The notes under the pieces are model-generated. The model was given only the letters and a program-made list of their open reading frames with translations, was not told the DNA's origin and searched no databases. A stretch of 64,000 nt of DNA from Megaleporinus macrocephalus (lineage: Eukaryota > Chordata > Actinopteri > Characiformes > Anostomidae): positions 30,876,582 through 30,940,581 of the forward strand of contig CM038704.1 of assembly GCA_021613375.1 (NCBI GenBank). The letters are read 5' to 3'. The translations under genes and the position numbers were made by a program. Below are positions 37,601 through 52,400 of the stretch, in pieces; position 1 is the first letter of the stretch; each line of letters opens with the position of its first letter.

Positions 37601-40600
37601 CCGCCAGTAACGATCGTGGACCCGAAAGATGATGTTCATATGGATCGCTATGTCTCAGAGGAAATTGTTCTAAACTGTGAGCTCTCACGCTCAAATGGAC
37701 AAGCATGCTGGTTTAAGGACGGCCTGAAAGTCCAGGAGAGCGAGAACATTCAGCTCAGCGCTGAGGGTCCGTACAGAAGGTTGACCATTCTGTGTGCCTC
37801 CAGGAGGGACTCGGGAGAGTATGTGTGTGACACAGGAGGTGACTCTGTTTTCTTTCAGCTCAGTGTCACAGGTGAGCAATGCTAAAGGAAACTCTGTCAT
37901 TGGAAATGAATCTCTAGGTTTAGAGTTAGTACTGACCAGTGTTAATTTCGTTGACGAACTATTTTCGTCGTAGTTTTCGTCAACTAACCTTTTTTTCATG
38001 ACGAGAACGAGACGAAAACTAAAATCCACAGAAAGGATTAAAAACTATGACAAAATTGATTGACACTTTAGTCAACGAATAAAAACGATACGAATATGTT
38101 TGGCAGGGACGACATCCAATCAGAACTGATTTAGTTTTGTGAACGGCAGGGACAAGTTAGGAAAACATCCAATCAGAATTACTTCGGCGTATATGGAGAG
38201 GCGGGACAAGCCGAGTAGCCATCAATCAAACGCACACTTACACAAATTTGGTCTAAACCCGGGAGGACCATACAAGTCTGTGAACTGTCGCTAATCATGA
38301 TGGAACTAAGTTATCTATACAGTGTTAGCAGAGAAAGAGAGTTTAGAGTTTGTGTTCACCACCGCGCTGGACATCAGCTCTCCAGCACCATCGCCAGCTA
38401 GCTTTACCGCTGCTAACGCTAGCTTAGCCTTGCTTAATCCTAGTCCTGAAAGCACACTGCCCTGTACAGTTTAGAGCGTGTCCTGCTGTATGTGAAACGC
38501 TGTATGTGCAGAGCCAGAGTCGGGAGACTAGCTAGCGAACTCCAACCATCTGCGTTTGATGATCATGTCCCAAATCTCTCCGCACACACTGGAAAGTGCA
38601 CGAAACAAATTAGCTAGTTTTATTTACAATAATTAGTGTATGCAAAAGACTACGACTAAGACTAAATCAAAATTTGCTGTCAAAATTAACACTGGTACTG
38701 ACATTTTAATTAACTATTCAAATGTAAATTACATAGTTTTGCATGCATTTAAATTTGCTTGATATTAGATTAACTTTGTACTACATTTGAATGTCAAAAT
38801 ATATGTATGAGCAAATATAAGAATTAAGATGCAGAATAGTTACTTTACATTAGATTCTAAACCACGCAAAGGTAAAAGTTTCGCTGATTAACAGTACCAT
38901 ATAACATTATGTAGTGACATGAAACAAAACATATCTTATAGATTCTTAAATATCACAATTTTTACATACCCATGACCTACACGACTTACGCATGTTGTTA
39001 AGACAACAGCCTTTCAAGGATTATTAAAAACATCTTTAATTAGGTGTGTGTACATTTTGACTGGTAGTCTCTTAGTTGGAAATGGCTAATATGAACAGAG
39101 CTAAAATAAAAAGGGTTAATTAATGTGTCATTCATTAGATAAACTGTCCTACAGCTCTGGACAGCTAGCTAGCCAGCAGCCTCCCGTTTATTCTTGGTAA
39201 ATGCAAATGAGAGCCTGCCAGCTAGCTAGAATTAGAAAACCTACTTGGACTGAACCTGGAGGTAAATATGATAATGGAATTGTGGAATTGTGAGAGTTGT
39301 ACAGGTTGTGCCAGATGAAAAGACAAGCTTGCAAACTAGCCAGCTGGTGTTTGGCTTACTAAATGTTTCCTCATAAAAATTAAAATGAAACTGAAATAAA
39401 ATATAATCTTTATTTAAAAATATTATTGAATATTTCCCCAGCCCCAATGTGACTTTCTCTTACCACTATAACACGCAAATTGTTTCAGAGCATCTTCCAA
39501 ATGCCATAAACAACAGACTGTATAGTACAGAGGTTCCCAAGGATCCTCTGCCCTGGAGAGTTTAATCCATCACACCTGGCTCTAATATTCAGAAGGTCTT
39601 GAAGGCCTTGATTTACTGGGACTGGGCACTGCAATGTAGTAACTTCTTTCTGTCTTCCTTTTTTTATGTGGGTTGACATGATGGCTCATTGTTACCACTT
39701 TATGAACTCTTTCTGTCAATCCACCTTAATCAGAGGCTCCGGTGCGCATCATATCCCCGAGCGAGTCTGAGGTGGATGTGTGCCTGCTGGCTTCAGAAAG
39801 GCTGGTGCTGAGCTGTGAAATCTCTAAGGCGGAAGCAGAGGTTTGCTGGTACTGTGATGGCATGGAAGTGGAGGAAAGTGAGACGCTTTTGCTAGAAGAG
39901 GATGAGGTTCACCGCAGGCTGATCATACCTCATACCACCATAGACGATTCTGCAGAGTATGTGTGTGAAACTGCTGATGATTCTGTGACCTTCTGGGTGA
40001 AAGTAGAAGGTAAATTGATCATTGGATGCTCTATTAATACCATTTTGCTATACATTAATTCATTTTGCTATTCATTTCTTTATTTTTTATATCAAAATGT
40101 CATATTTACTAATATAATTAGCTGGTTATGTCACATAATTAGGTAACATAAATAATTTACATTATTGTTTACATTAGGTATCGACAGGGGACCTAGTAGG
40201 GTTATCTCTGAATATTGAGTATGTAATTAGTATTCATCTACCTTCTTCAAAATCCTTTTAATCTGTTTATGCAGGTGATGTCAATTGGAACATGATCTGA
40301 TCCATAAAGATGGATGAAATGAGGGACTTTCCTGGACTATAAATCTATCTTTTCTATGTCTTGGTGTTCACAGAGCCCCCCGTGAAACTCTCTGCCTCTA
40401 AAAAGACAGATAGTGTTATACAGAATTTTGCTGGGGAAGCTGTGGTCCTGGAGCTTGAGGTGTCTCGTGAAAACGCAGAAGTGTACTGGATGAAGAACGG
40501 AGTAAAGGTGGAGGAGAGCAGCAACGTCACCATACAAATGGACGGCCTGGTCCGCAAACTAATCATCCACTCCCCGACACTCGCAGACTCTGGCCTTTAC

Positions 40601-43600
40601 ACCTGCAATGCTATAGACGACACAATGGATTTCCAAGTAAAAATTAATGGTATGTTGATAAAGACTCACTTACTATACAAGCCTCATTGCTAAGTTGACG
40701 TATCCATGCTCAGCCCACAGATGCAGGTTGCTTCTACTTAGACAGTACATACTATATTAGACCCCGTATGTAATACTCAACTAGTGAAGCAATCGGCTCT
40801 TCAGCACAAGGTCATTTAGTATCTACACAACCTTACAGTCACCCACATTCTTTGATGTAAGATGTGACACCACCACAGTCAAAGTTCTGCTATTCGTTAA
40901 AAGCCCTGTTCGCGGACATTATTTACCTTAGACACAGTAGCCTTTTGTAGCAACTGCTGCCAGGTTGTAAGAGGTGTCAGAAGTACACAAGTTCTTTACT
41001 AAAGTGATAACATCTACATACCAACCATTTTCAGCATATTTTAGTAAAAAAGAACTTGCAAATGTAGTATGATTTATATATAACTTCATTTGTATTTATC
41101 TTGCTACGATAGATAAAAGTCATTGCTAATAGTACATTCTCAAACAAGGTTACTTTGATTAGCTGCTGGCATCAGTGTTTGCTGCATTAGCAGTTTAAGG
41201 AACACCTGTTTCATATTAGTAGCGTACATTAGCTAGTTTGCCACCGAGCAGTATTTTTTTCATTCAGTTTCATTACAGTCTTTGAAGCAGTACTTCAGAT
41301 AACATCTGCCTTTCACTGCTAACTTGAAACACACTGCTAGCTTGTATTTTAGCATCGGGGTCATGCTATGACATTTTGATTTGCTATTCTGACTCAGATA
41401 TTTGAGTAGAGTCGTGCTGTATCTATGAAATAACATACCAGCTATTATTAGCTATTCATTTTAAGCTGACAAGAGAAATTACATGGGGGATGGCTTATTA
41501 TCTGAGCTTTTTAAAGACATAAGTAGAAAGCTGCTTTATGTTAGTCTGCGACAGCCGCAGTTAGCATAGGCTTAGCTACTCAACAATGCCGGGTCAGTGG
41601 TTATGTTCATCTGTCGATGGAGAGATGGAGAGAGCGGCACTATTTAAATATGGAAATGCGTCATAACACGCAATGCAAGTAGTCCATTCGTTTTAGGTAG
41701 TCACTGGTAGTCAATTCCAAAAGATGTAATTCTTCGACTGTAGGAGTCGACTCCGGGCTAATGGCTAAAACTGTCTAAAGGCTTAGAGTCGACTCTTAGT
41801 GCGTTTTTTATCTTCTCCGACGAAGAAAAGCCAAAATCATGGCTGTTAATATGGAGTTGACCAATCACACTGGGGCTCTGTTCAGGCCATCATTTCTTTA
41901 AGGAGTTGCTTTGTTTTTATATATGTATCATTAAATTAATATAGCTTGAAGACTGTGATTATAAGCTTTACTGCCTCTAATCAGTAATGGTGAGTGTGTG
42001 ATCCGGATGTCCACACGTGACACTGGAGAAGAACGATATGTGTGGCACAGATGTGAAGAGGCAAGAAAGTGTATTTGTGCCACTTCAAGCGTTTAATGTG
42101 AACACAGCAATAGATGTAATCCCTATTAACACATTCACATGTCAAATTAGTGGATCTCTAACTGCTCTATTTCCTTCTACTAACAGAGTCACCACTGAAA
42201 ATCGTGAAGAAAGATGAGATTAATACAGAGTACAAAGCAAAGCTGTCTGATGACATTGTGCTGGAATGCGAGCTGTCCAGGCCAAATGGGCAAGTCAAAT
42301 GGTACAAAGACGGTGACCATATCGAGGAAAACGAGCGCTTCTGCTTTGAGGAGGAAGGCACTTTCAGATCCCTGGTCATCCTCTGTGCAGAGCTGAAGGA
42401 CTCTGGAGAATATTTCCTTGATGCGAAAGATGATAGCATTTCATTTCATGTCACTGTGCAAGGTATGAAACTTTATACATGTATTGCTTAGTATGGAGGC
42501 TATTGCATAGTCTACCTGCATTTTCCGAGTACTTCAATATTGTTTGTTTTATTTTTGTCCCATAGAGCCTCCTGTGAAGATTCTAGGAAACTCTGGACAG
42601 GCTGATGTCCAGGAAATGGTGGCAGGGGATGATCTGATCCTGGCGTGTGAGGTGTCGCGAGCAAACGCACCTGTTCAGTGGCTCTTTAACGAGAAACCTC
42701 TTCTTCCTGACGCCCGCACATACGTTGAGAGTTATGGCACTCTACGCAAACTCATAATATCTGATGTCCAGCCCTGTGACTCTGGAAAATACTTGTGTGA
42801 TGCTGTTGATGACAAAATGATGACTGTAGTTAAAGTCCAAGGTATGAAAACTGCTTGTACAAATACTGTTTATACAGAAAAGGCATCCCAGCTGTATAGA
42901 GCTGAAGTGAGTCATTTTGTATTGGTGAGATGTCCAAATAAGCCGCTTTGCTGTATGGAAAATATTAATGCTGGCCCATCGCATCTTGTCATAAACTAAA
43001 ATGTTCCATAGCTGACATTTATTGTCTTGTATAAGTTGAGTAGTCAAATGACAAATCATCAAGTAGTTAAAATACAAATAAATATAAACATGCCAGAAGT
43101 TAAATAATACCACTCTGCATTTCACTGATGTTTTAGTAGTGTTTGGAAAGCCCTAATTTGTTTAAGCATATAATTAGCACATTCTCTAATTACGGTTATG
43201 AAAATTATGGACTTCATGTCATAATTAAGTTTCTTGTGGAGGCAGTGTTCACTTTCTTCCTTACTCCAATTACAAAGTCAACAAAATATCTCAGTTGACC
43301 ACTGGAATTTACACTTTTGCATATGAATGTACATTTCACTACCATAAACCACCTCATTATCATACTAAAGGGTTTGCTTGGTGAAATTGCTGGGCTTGTA
43401 ATGTATTTTAATTCTTGTTTGCAATAAGCATATATGCAGCAGTGATTTTCGTCAGTTTGCATTCACCGTTGCTATTTGGAAGTAGAATTAATGCAAGAAA
43501 AAGAGGGTTTTTTTCAAAGGTCTGCAATCGAAATATAGCTACTTTATTTAATATCTAAAACCAATTCCAACTCCATTTGTGCATTTTTCCTCCTCCAGAG

Positions 43601-45756
43601 CCTCCGGTTGAGTTCCTTGACAAACAAGATATGATTATGGTTACGGGTTATGAGGCAGAGAGCATCACTCTGACTGCCATGGTGTCCAGGCACAATGCCT
43701 CAGTGCGGTGGCTCAAGGACTGGACGCCTGTCATTGGGGAACGCTTCCACACGGACAGTCAGGGCCTGACCCGCACTCTCACCATTAACCCTTTAAAGAG
43801 GTCGGACAGCGGAGAGTACACATGTGATGCCAACACAGACGAGCTGCACTTCAGTCTGCTGGTTAAAGGTTGGGAAATAAATCAGTTTCTATATTAATAC
43901 TGAAAGGAATCTTTGTATGTGGGGTTTTTACTTTCAGTGGCCTTAATTGCTTTGAGCACCTTGATTATGCTTATTTAAAAAAATGGAACATTCTATTTTA
44001 CAAAATAGTGAATGTAATAGTAAAGATTGATTAATATATCCTATGTGCTAATTATGCTTTTCCATTTTGACACTACAAAAGCAATCAAAACACTATCATT
44101 AGTAGTAAAAATATTTGCTCATTTTGAGCAGAAATCAGAAAACGCTGACTATGCATGTCTATACAGCTTTGTACAGTTGTACACACATAAAATAATTTTT
44201 CATACTTCGTCACCTGACACAATGCAGCTTTACAGAGATTCTAGATTTCATGCTCAGTTCTCTGTGTTTCTTTGTCCATTCAGAAATGCGCATAAAGTTT
44301 GTGAAGCCGCTGTTTGACACCGTGGCCCATAAGGACGGCATGATAACTCTGCGCTGTGAGGTCTGTAAGCCCAAAGCTGACGTGCAGTGGCTGAAGGATG
44401 GTGTTGAGATCATCCCCAGCCGTCGCTTCTCCATCCGGGCGGATGGTGTGGAGAGAAGTCTCACCATCCACCGCATCACCAAAGAGGACGCAGGAGAGTA
44501 CACTTGCGAGTCCAGGGACGATTGTACGAGTGCTAGGATCAGGGTGGAGAGTAAGTTTGGAACAGTGTGATGGTTCACTCATTGTCAGTAAAAGATCTTA
44601 GGCTACAACAGCTTAATCTACTCCATCTACTCCAAATCTTTTTATATGAATTTTATATAAAAGCAACGGACTGGTTTTGACATGTGATTTTCATTATCAG
44701 GTGTATGTAAACCATGCATTCACATGATACAAAGATATAACTGAATTACTGAAAGTAAAATGTACATTCTAATGAAGCTTATTGTATACTACAACAAAAC
44801 ACACTGCTTTAAAAAGGGAAAATTAATCTTTTTATGGTCAAATTTGAGCAAATCTTTATTTAAGAGAAAAACCCTCATTTACAGTGTTGCCAGGTGTTCT
44901 AAAAAAGGCATGACTGAATAAAGTAAAAACATATACAAGAGAAATACAACATGACCAAGAATGATTAAAACATTAATTAGGAAACATTAAGACAAATCAA
45001 GACCACAAATAAACCTATTAAGCAGTTACTAATAAAAAAATACAAAATACAAATAATATGCAAAATACAAACAAGTAATAATAAAAGTAGGTAAATAAAC
45101 CTACTGAATAGAAAAATAACAAGAAAATAAAATACTGAATTTAATAAACAAGAAAAAGCTAATTATACAAAAACATAAAAAAATAAAATATATAATTTAT
45201 ATAAATTAGGCTGAGTGGAGATGGTGAAATGGTCAAGTGACACCAGCAAGTGACTTTATTGAGAGTCCAGCTCACTGGTGCACTGCAGGGGGATGCAGTA
45301 ATTGAAATGAATTGAATGAGTTTGATAATTGATGTGATGTAAGATGGAATGTGGCCAGTGAGAACTCTGAAAATAAACAGAAGCCAGTGTGTTTTCTGCT
45401 GCACTGCCAGAGGGGAATAACCAACTTCATAAAAATGATGCAATGATGGAAAGAATCAAAAGAGCTTTAGGCTATTGGCAAGTTCATGTCTGTATATTGA
45501 GTCACCGTTATTAATTACTGATAACACAGTACTGTCAACAGTCATTTTTCTAATGTGCATTGGGAAAAACATTTTGATTATTTGTTTACCAAACTACAAT
45601 TTAGTGAGTTCAAATGAAAGTTAGAAGTTCTAGAGTACTGGTCTCATGGTAAACTCCTTTATGCTTATAGATAGCTGTTTATAAAGGATAAAAAGAAAAC
45701 TTCGACTGCTGAATGTCAAATAACTATTATCATCACAATCATCACAAAAGGCGCTA

Positions 45757-45807
<51 letters not shown>

Positions 45808-48800
45808 GTTTTGAACACTCTTAGTTACCATGGTGTCCCAGGGTCACCCACTGTTATCTACCCAGGTCCATGTTGTAGCTTTAGCACTGAAGACACTGTT
45901 TTGTACGCTTGTTCAAAGTATGTAATGATACGCTGTGTTAAATGCTTTAGAACGATCAATGAAAAAGGCAGTGCAATGTGTCATTCAGTTCATTGCAGTA
46001 AAAAGATTATTTAAAACAAGTGTGACAGCAGATATGATGCTGTGCTAATAAGCCCATTTTGAATGTGTTGCCAGCAACAAGTGTCAAAAATGCTGGGACA
46101 GGGCAACAAAAGACTGGTAAAGCTGTGTAACACTATAAAACCAGCTGGTGGAACATCTCACAACTAATTAGGTTAATTGGCAACATGCTTTCCATTATCT
46201 AGAACACATACTATCATACAGAAATTCAAAGGATCTGTAGATCTTTATACGCAAGGAACAAGGCCCAAAACCAATACTGGGTTGCCATGATCTTTCGGTT
46301 TTCAGGTCTTTCGGTTTCTGTCTGTCTGCCTTGCAACACAAATGCAAGTTACAACTCAAAGACTCAAATAACACAGAAATACAGTTAAGACCGTCCAAAT
46401 AGAAACAGGATCAAGAAACCCCACCTCTGGGCCCGAGCTCATTCATTCAAAATGTGAAATTGGAAACATTTGTCACATTATGAAGAAAAAAGATGACAAG
46501 GGGACCCGGAAGTGCTTTCACTATCAAAACTACAGCAGCTGGTCTTCTCTGTTCCTAAATGCTTTCAGAGTACTGTAACAAGACGAGGTGATGAACACAG
46601 TGGTAAACATAATCCTGTCCTAACCTTGTTGCTAACATCAAATTTAAAACAGGTAATTCTATTTTCAGTTAAACGCAGGTTTTAAATGATTTGCACATAA
46701 TTGCATTTTGTTTTTATTTACATTGACTCAGCGTCCCAGCTGTTTTGGAAATAGGGATAAATAGGATGTTTTGAAATGTCAACAGTATTTGTATACTACA
46801 TCAAACTATTTTAAATATTTCAGTTACTTATGAGTTATGGGACATACAGAAAAAGTTACTATACTGTCGCTGGGGTGGTCTCTCTCACACGACTGACATG
46901 GAACTCTCAAGGGTATGTGCCTAGTACCTTTGGTTAAGGAACATAATAGTACCTCAATGCATTGCAATTATATTTTTAATTTGTCTTGACTCTACACACC
47001 ATGTCTTGACTCCAGCGTTTCTATTTTAAAACTTTAGATTATGAAAATGTAGAAATGTGCACAATGTACATCTCCTGGGAATCTATAAAACGTAATTTGT
47101 TGTAAAGATATGTGACAGTGCATCTGGACTTGAGACAGAAGCTTATTACATTTACACCCCCTCCATCTGCTGTTGTCCTGCAGTGCCCCGTGTGGTGGAG
47201 TTCCTCACCGAGCTTCATAACACCACAGTGATGGAAGGCGAGGAGGCCACCTTTAAGTGTGTGGTGTCTCCTGATGATGTTCAGATGGTCTGGTTCATGG
47301 ATGGAGAAGTCATCAAACCCAGTGACCGTTTTATCATTGAGCAGAACGGCCTGTGTCACACGCTGATCATCCACAACGTCCAGCTCCTTGACTCCTCCAG
47401 GATCACAGCAGAGGCTGAGGGAGTCACCTCCAAAGCCAGCCTTAAGGTCCAGGGTGAGTGGATGCCGTGTGAATTATGGAAGCCGGGTCTCAAAAGTGCA
47501 TGCAGTAAACATGATTTATGAAGGTTGGGTTACTCAAGCACATACACTAACCTAGATTTATGATGACCATGATTCTAAAGCACATGAATGTGTTTACACT
47601 GTGTGGGTTACATATTGCTAACGTCAAAGTTGAATCACACTCACAGCCCTGCTAGTCTAACCAAATTTAGCACCTTTTTAGTCGGTTAACTCATGTTATT
47701 GTGTAGCTATTTTATTTTAATTTTTACAAAATTTCAAAATACTAATAATATGTAATTAATGACATATATATATAATATAATATACAGTAGGTATATTTGT
47801 TTGTGTGTGTAGAGTGGGATCGAAAAGTCTGAGACCCTTTTTTTCATTTAAACCCAGAAATAAAGAGTTTTCTAATTTTTATTTCACTAAAAAAGTTAAG
47901 TAAAATATTGAAGAAATATTTACAATTCTTTGTAGTTGATGGTTTAAATTTAAGGAAATTTGTGACACTAAGCATGTTCAGATTGTTTTGAAGAATATGA
48001 AGGGGGACATACTAAATACCAAGAAATTCTGAAAAATAAAGATTCTACATTTCACTTCAGTTTTGTCTGTTCATAGTTTAAAGTGACAATTTCAGTATTA
48101 CATTTGGAAATAATGCAAAGTATAAACATTTTCACTAGTTGCTTCACACATTTGGACTGTACTGTACGTCACCAAAGGAATAAAAATAAAAGATCTGCTT
48201 GTGCACTCTTAAATAATAATAGATATTATACAACAAAGATGATATACAGTAGTAAGCCAAAAAACTATTTCCAGATTATTTTAACCATACAATTTATAGA
48301 AGTGTGCTAGAAGTTGTTTTTATTGTTCTTACACTCTATAAATGCTTCTTCCAGTCACTTTTTTGATGTTATGATTTACATGTGCAGTAAATCAACTTAA
48401 TTAAACATAAAGAAACAAATGAATTTTCTTTTTATGATATGTTGTCATCGGGACCGTTTTGCAGAGGCTCAGGTTCTGTTCACTAAGAGGATGGAAGCAG
48501 TGATGGCTGAGGAGTTCGGAGAGGCCACACTGGAGACGGAGGTCAGTTTGGAGTCGGGGGAGGTACAGTGGATGCGGCAAGGTGTGGTCATCCAGCCGGG
48601 ACCACGCCACACACTGACCCAGAGCGGCCAAAAGAGGAGCCTAAAGATCACCAACCTCAGCCTGTCTGACCGTGGCACCTACCGCTGCGAGACCCTCCAC
48701 GACCGCACACAGGTCAAACTCAATGTGGAACGTAAGTATTTTTCACAACAACAATTAATATGTTAAATGAATTTACCTGCCTTGCCATGTTGCCATAAAT

Positions 48801-49401
48801 ATTAGCCTTACTCTCATTAGTAAGTAAAAGTAAGAAAGTAAGAATTATTTCTACTTGAAACAACTCTGAAACAAGTCTAGAAATTTTAACCTATATCACA
48901 TTTGTGTTTGTTAATATCAGAGGTCTTATTCAGAATTTAGTGAAAATCCATTGCTATAGAGAACTTTTTCATATGTCGCCATGTTTATTTTTAATTCATC
49001 AAATAAAAGTAATGATGCACTAAAATGTGCACTTAGTTATGGAATAATTTATGTTTTGGGGGAGGAGCATGCCTGCAACACACCCTTAAAACCCCATACC
49101 TTCCATTTCCTGGTTCATTCCTGATGAATTTTCACAACTGCCACAGCCCCCCATTGCGTCCTTGTTCCTCAGTTCACATCAGTCCACCGCTGTTATAAAG
49201 GGACCTTCTAGCTCCAAGCAGAGGAGCGTTGTGTTTGATAGCATAGCTTAAAATTTTAATTTTCAGATAGACAATTTAAAAATTACCACGGTTATCCAAA
49301 CTTTTATTTACATCTTATAATTAAATGAAAAAAAAAAGGACCCAGTAACACCACCCCCACACCACCCCCACCCCCTGGTACCCATCAGTATAACACTCAT
49401 T

Positions 49402-49468
<67 letters not shown>

Positions 49469-52400
49469 TTAAGATTTTAATTTGATGTAAAGAAATTCTG
49501 TTTTGTTTCCATGGTTTCATCAAACTCTTGGCAGTAAAACTATTGAAAACAGCCAGAAGTGGGTAATTAAACCTCCGAACCTCAGTACAGAATTTGTATT
49601 GGGTATAAGTGTATTTTATTACATTAAAAAACAATATAATGCATTCTACAATTATGTATATATACTGCAGTAGTGTAGCAATGATTGTAGCCTATTAACT
49701 CCAGACTTCTGAGGGTTACTGTGCTGGAAGAACAGGGTGTTATGATGATTCAGCCTCTGCCTACTTATGCTCTGATTATGATGGTGGATCTGCTATCAAT
49801 TTCTCTGTTTTCAACAAAGGTTATTAATAGCAGTAGTGTTGTGCAGTGTGACTAAGGAATCAAGTCATCCTCCCAAATGTACACCAAAAACAAGACTTGC
49901 TTGATACACAGAACCATGCTGAAGTTTTCTGGTCAATGTTTCAACAAAGTAAAACCAGTTTTGTTGTAGACAATATGTGAAGTTACTATCCAGGCATATT
50001 ACATACTAACACTTATTATTAAGTATATGGATTACATTTACAGTCATTCTTAGGTTATAGAAGTGTGTAGTACAATGTTAATATATTAATATGTCATGTT
50101 TTAACAGAATCACAGCATTTGACAGGTTTTTTATTTATTAAGTAATCATTGACAAATATTTTTAACAAAGTATGTTACAAAGTTGGTACTGACTAAAAAA
50201 AACCCGAATAATTATTATGCAGGGATTTAAAGTGACTAGAATATAATTTTCTTCTTGTCTTTCTGTGGGTTTATGTACCAAACACATTATACGTGATTAT
50301 TCATTTTTCAACCTTTTTCTCTGCTTTTAGGAAATCTACATTAAGCTTCATTTATTGGGTTAAGATACATACTTTATTATTTAAGGCAAGACAGGTTGGA
50401 TCTTAAAGCAACTTTGCTCAGTGCACCCTTTTCTGGCTAACCAGTTTCACAGTATCCTCCTGCTGCCTGACCTCTGCTATTGGTATGTGGCTATCGCAGT
50501 GCTATCACATACAAAAATAAACTCAACCTGCTGGCTGGATAAAGCCTGTTTGTGTGAGAGGAGACTGATGAAACATCGGTATGCCATTTCAGAAAGGGGA
50601 GAGCGCAGCTACCACTGCTATTGTAGACATGCTACACACACACACACCCTATGAATGTACTGTATGGATACTGGGTGATACCTCATATCTAGGTCTGAAT
50701 ACTTCATTCTGTGATAGACTTTACCAGGGTGTTTCCTACCTTCTGCCCACTGAGCACCAGATTAGGCTTCAGTACCCCCACTACCCAGTAGCATAAGTGG
50801 TTTAGATGTCTGAATGAATAAATGGATAAATAACTGAATAATCTGCTTTGTTGTTACTTACTGCAATTTGGACTAATATGGTAGAATGGCCTATATAGTA
50901 CACAATTTCCCTCCTACCCCAAATGTAATCAGTCAGCCAAGATACGTCTGCTAGTGGAGGTTTGCTATTTTAGATTTGCACTGGAGCTACAATTCGAGGA
51001 AGCTTATTAAACTCAATTAGCATCAGGCAAACTGCATGGCTAAGCTGATGGACAGGTTTTTGTTCATGCAGCAGGCTGTAAGGCATTTCACCTCATCTCT
51101 ACAGGCTACCTCTCTACGTCTCTGTCATTGTTTGAGATGAGGCCCACAACTGTATTGTCGTCAGCAAACATGAGTCATGCAGCACAATTGTGAGTGAATA
51201 GAGTTTAGAGCAGTGGGCTCAGTATTCTGAACCGTGTTCAGTGTTGTAGAAGTGCAGTTAGTCACTGATGACGTTAATTATGTTAATAAGTTGGTGGGTG
51301 TTTTAATAAACGCGTCAGCGATAAAGAAGGTTTTCAAAATAATAATTAAACAATTCTAATGGAAGAAGATATTACGTGTTTTTTAATCAACAGGAAAATG
51401 TTCGTTGCATTGCTGTGTGTTTCAGGGGGCTTATCGAATACATTTATGTTGTATTTTGATTATTCCTTGATGACTGCAAAAAACATATCATCACTGTCCA
51501 AAGAAAAACAAGAAAATCTCCAAAATACTAACTTTACAGGAGAGGACAAAACTCTTCTTTACTTTTAATTTTTACTTTATTCTAAGTGATTTTGGAGCAT
51601 TTCTATGTATCTATCCAGTCATCATGAAACCATTTATAATGCTCAAATAATATAGAAAAAATAAATACGCCACAAGTGGAGATATATGTATTTCTGGACA
51701 CTGGTGGTGGTAAAAAAAATGCCTAGATTAGGTTTACATGCCCATATACACCCTCTGATTTGATTATGATTAAAAATAGAATAAATCTCCCTATATTAAG
51801 CTAGGTCATCAGACTATATAGCTAGCTATTCCAGTGTTAGTTACTTGGAGCTCACTAGTAGCCAGTGTTACCTAAACCAGCTAATTGCTATCGATCTTGA
51901 CAAAAAAAGGAAAGTTGTCAGCTAACTATGAAACGTTCAATTTAAGATGATCCGACTTCAACTGCCGAAAAGCAATAAAACTCACACAGTTTTGCAAAAT
52001 GTGTCTATTGATATGATGACTGAACAGATCCTGTTGACTTTTAAAGCCAGGAAGATCACCATACGCAAGGGGCTAATGGACACTGAGACATTTGAGAGAG
52101 AAACAGCGTCGTTCGAGGTGGAGCTGTCCCATGCGGACGTGGAAGGCGTGTGGCAGAAGGATGGCCTGAGGGTAAAACCCAACAACAACTTCCGGGTCAG
52201 CACCAATGGATGTGTACATGGCCTCACGCTCACCAACCTTACCTTGGAGGACACAGGCACCATCGCCTTCTCCGCAGAGGGGCTTCGGACTTCGGCACGG
52301 CTAGTGGTCAAAGGTGGGCTACTTACACCAACCTTTTAGCTTTTACTAGCATTTAGAACCTCGCAGTCACCTTTTTTCACAGTTTGTGTTAAACTACAGC

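Larger units (their letters stand above)
48732..52046 (+). other. obsl1: obsl1 intron 17
   Basis: 3,315 bp; TA microsatellite and SINE fragment; no Ig-like exon on the plus strand. Confidence 0.75.

Noticed and set aside
45630..45818. Minus-strand frame with a long Ile run
   Set aside because: It is the ATT microsatellite read in frame.
49404..49634. Minus-strand frame ending in Ile-Tyr repeats
   Set aside because: Product of the TA microsatellite.
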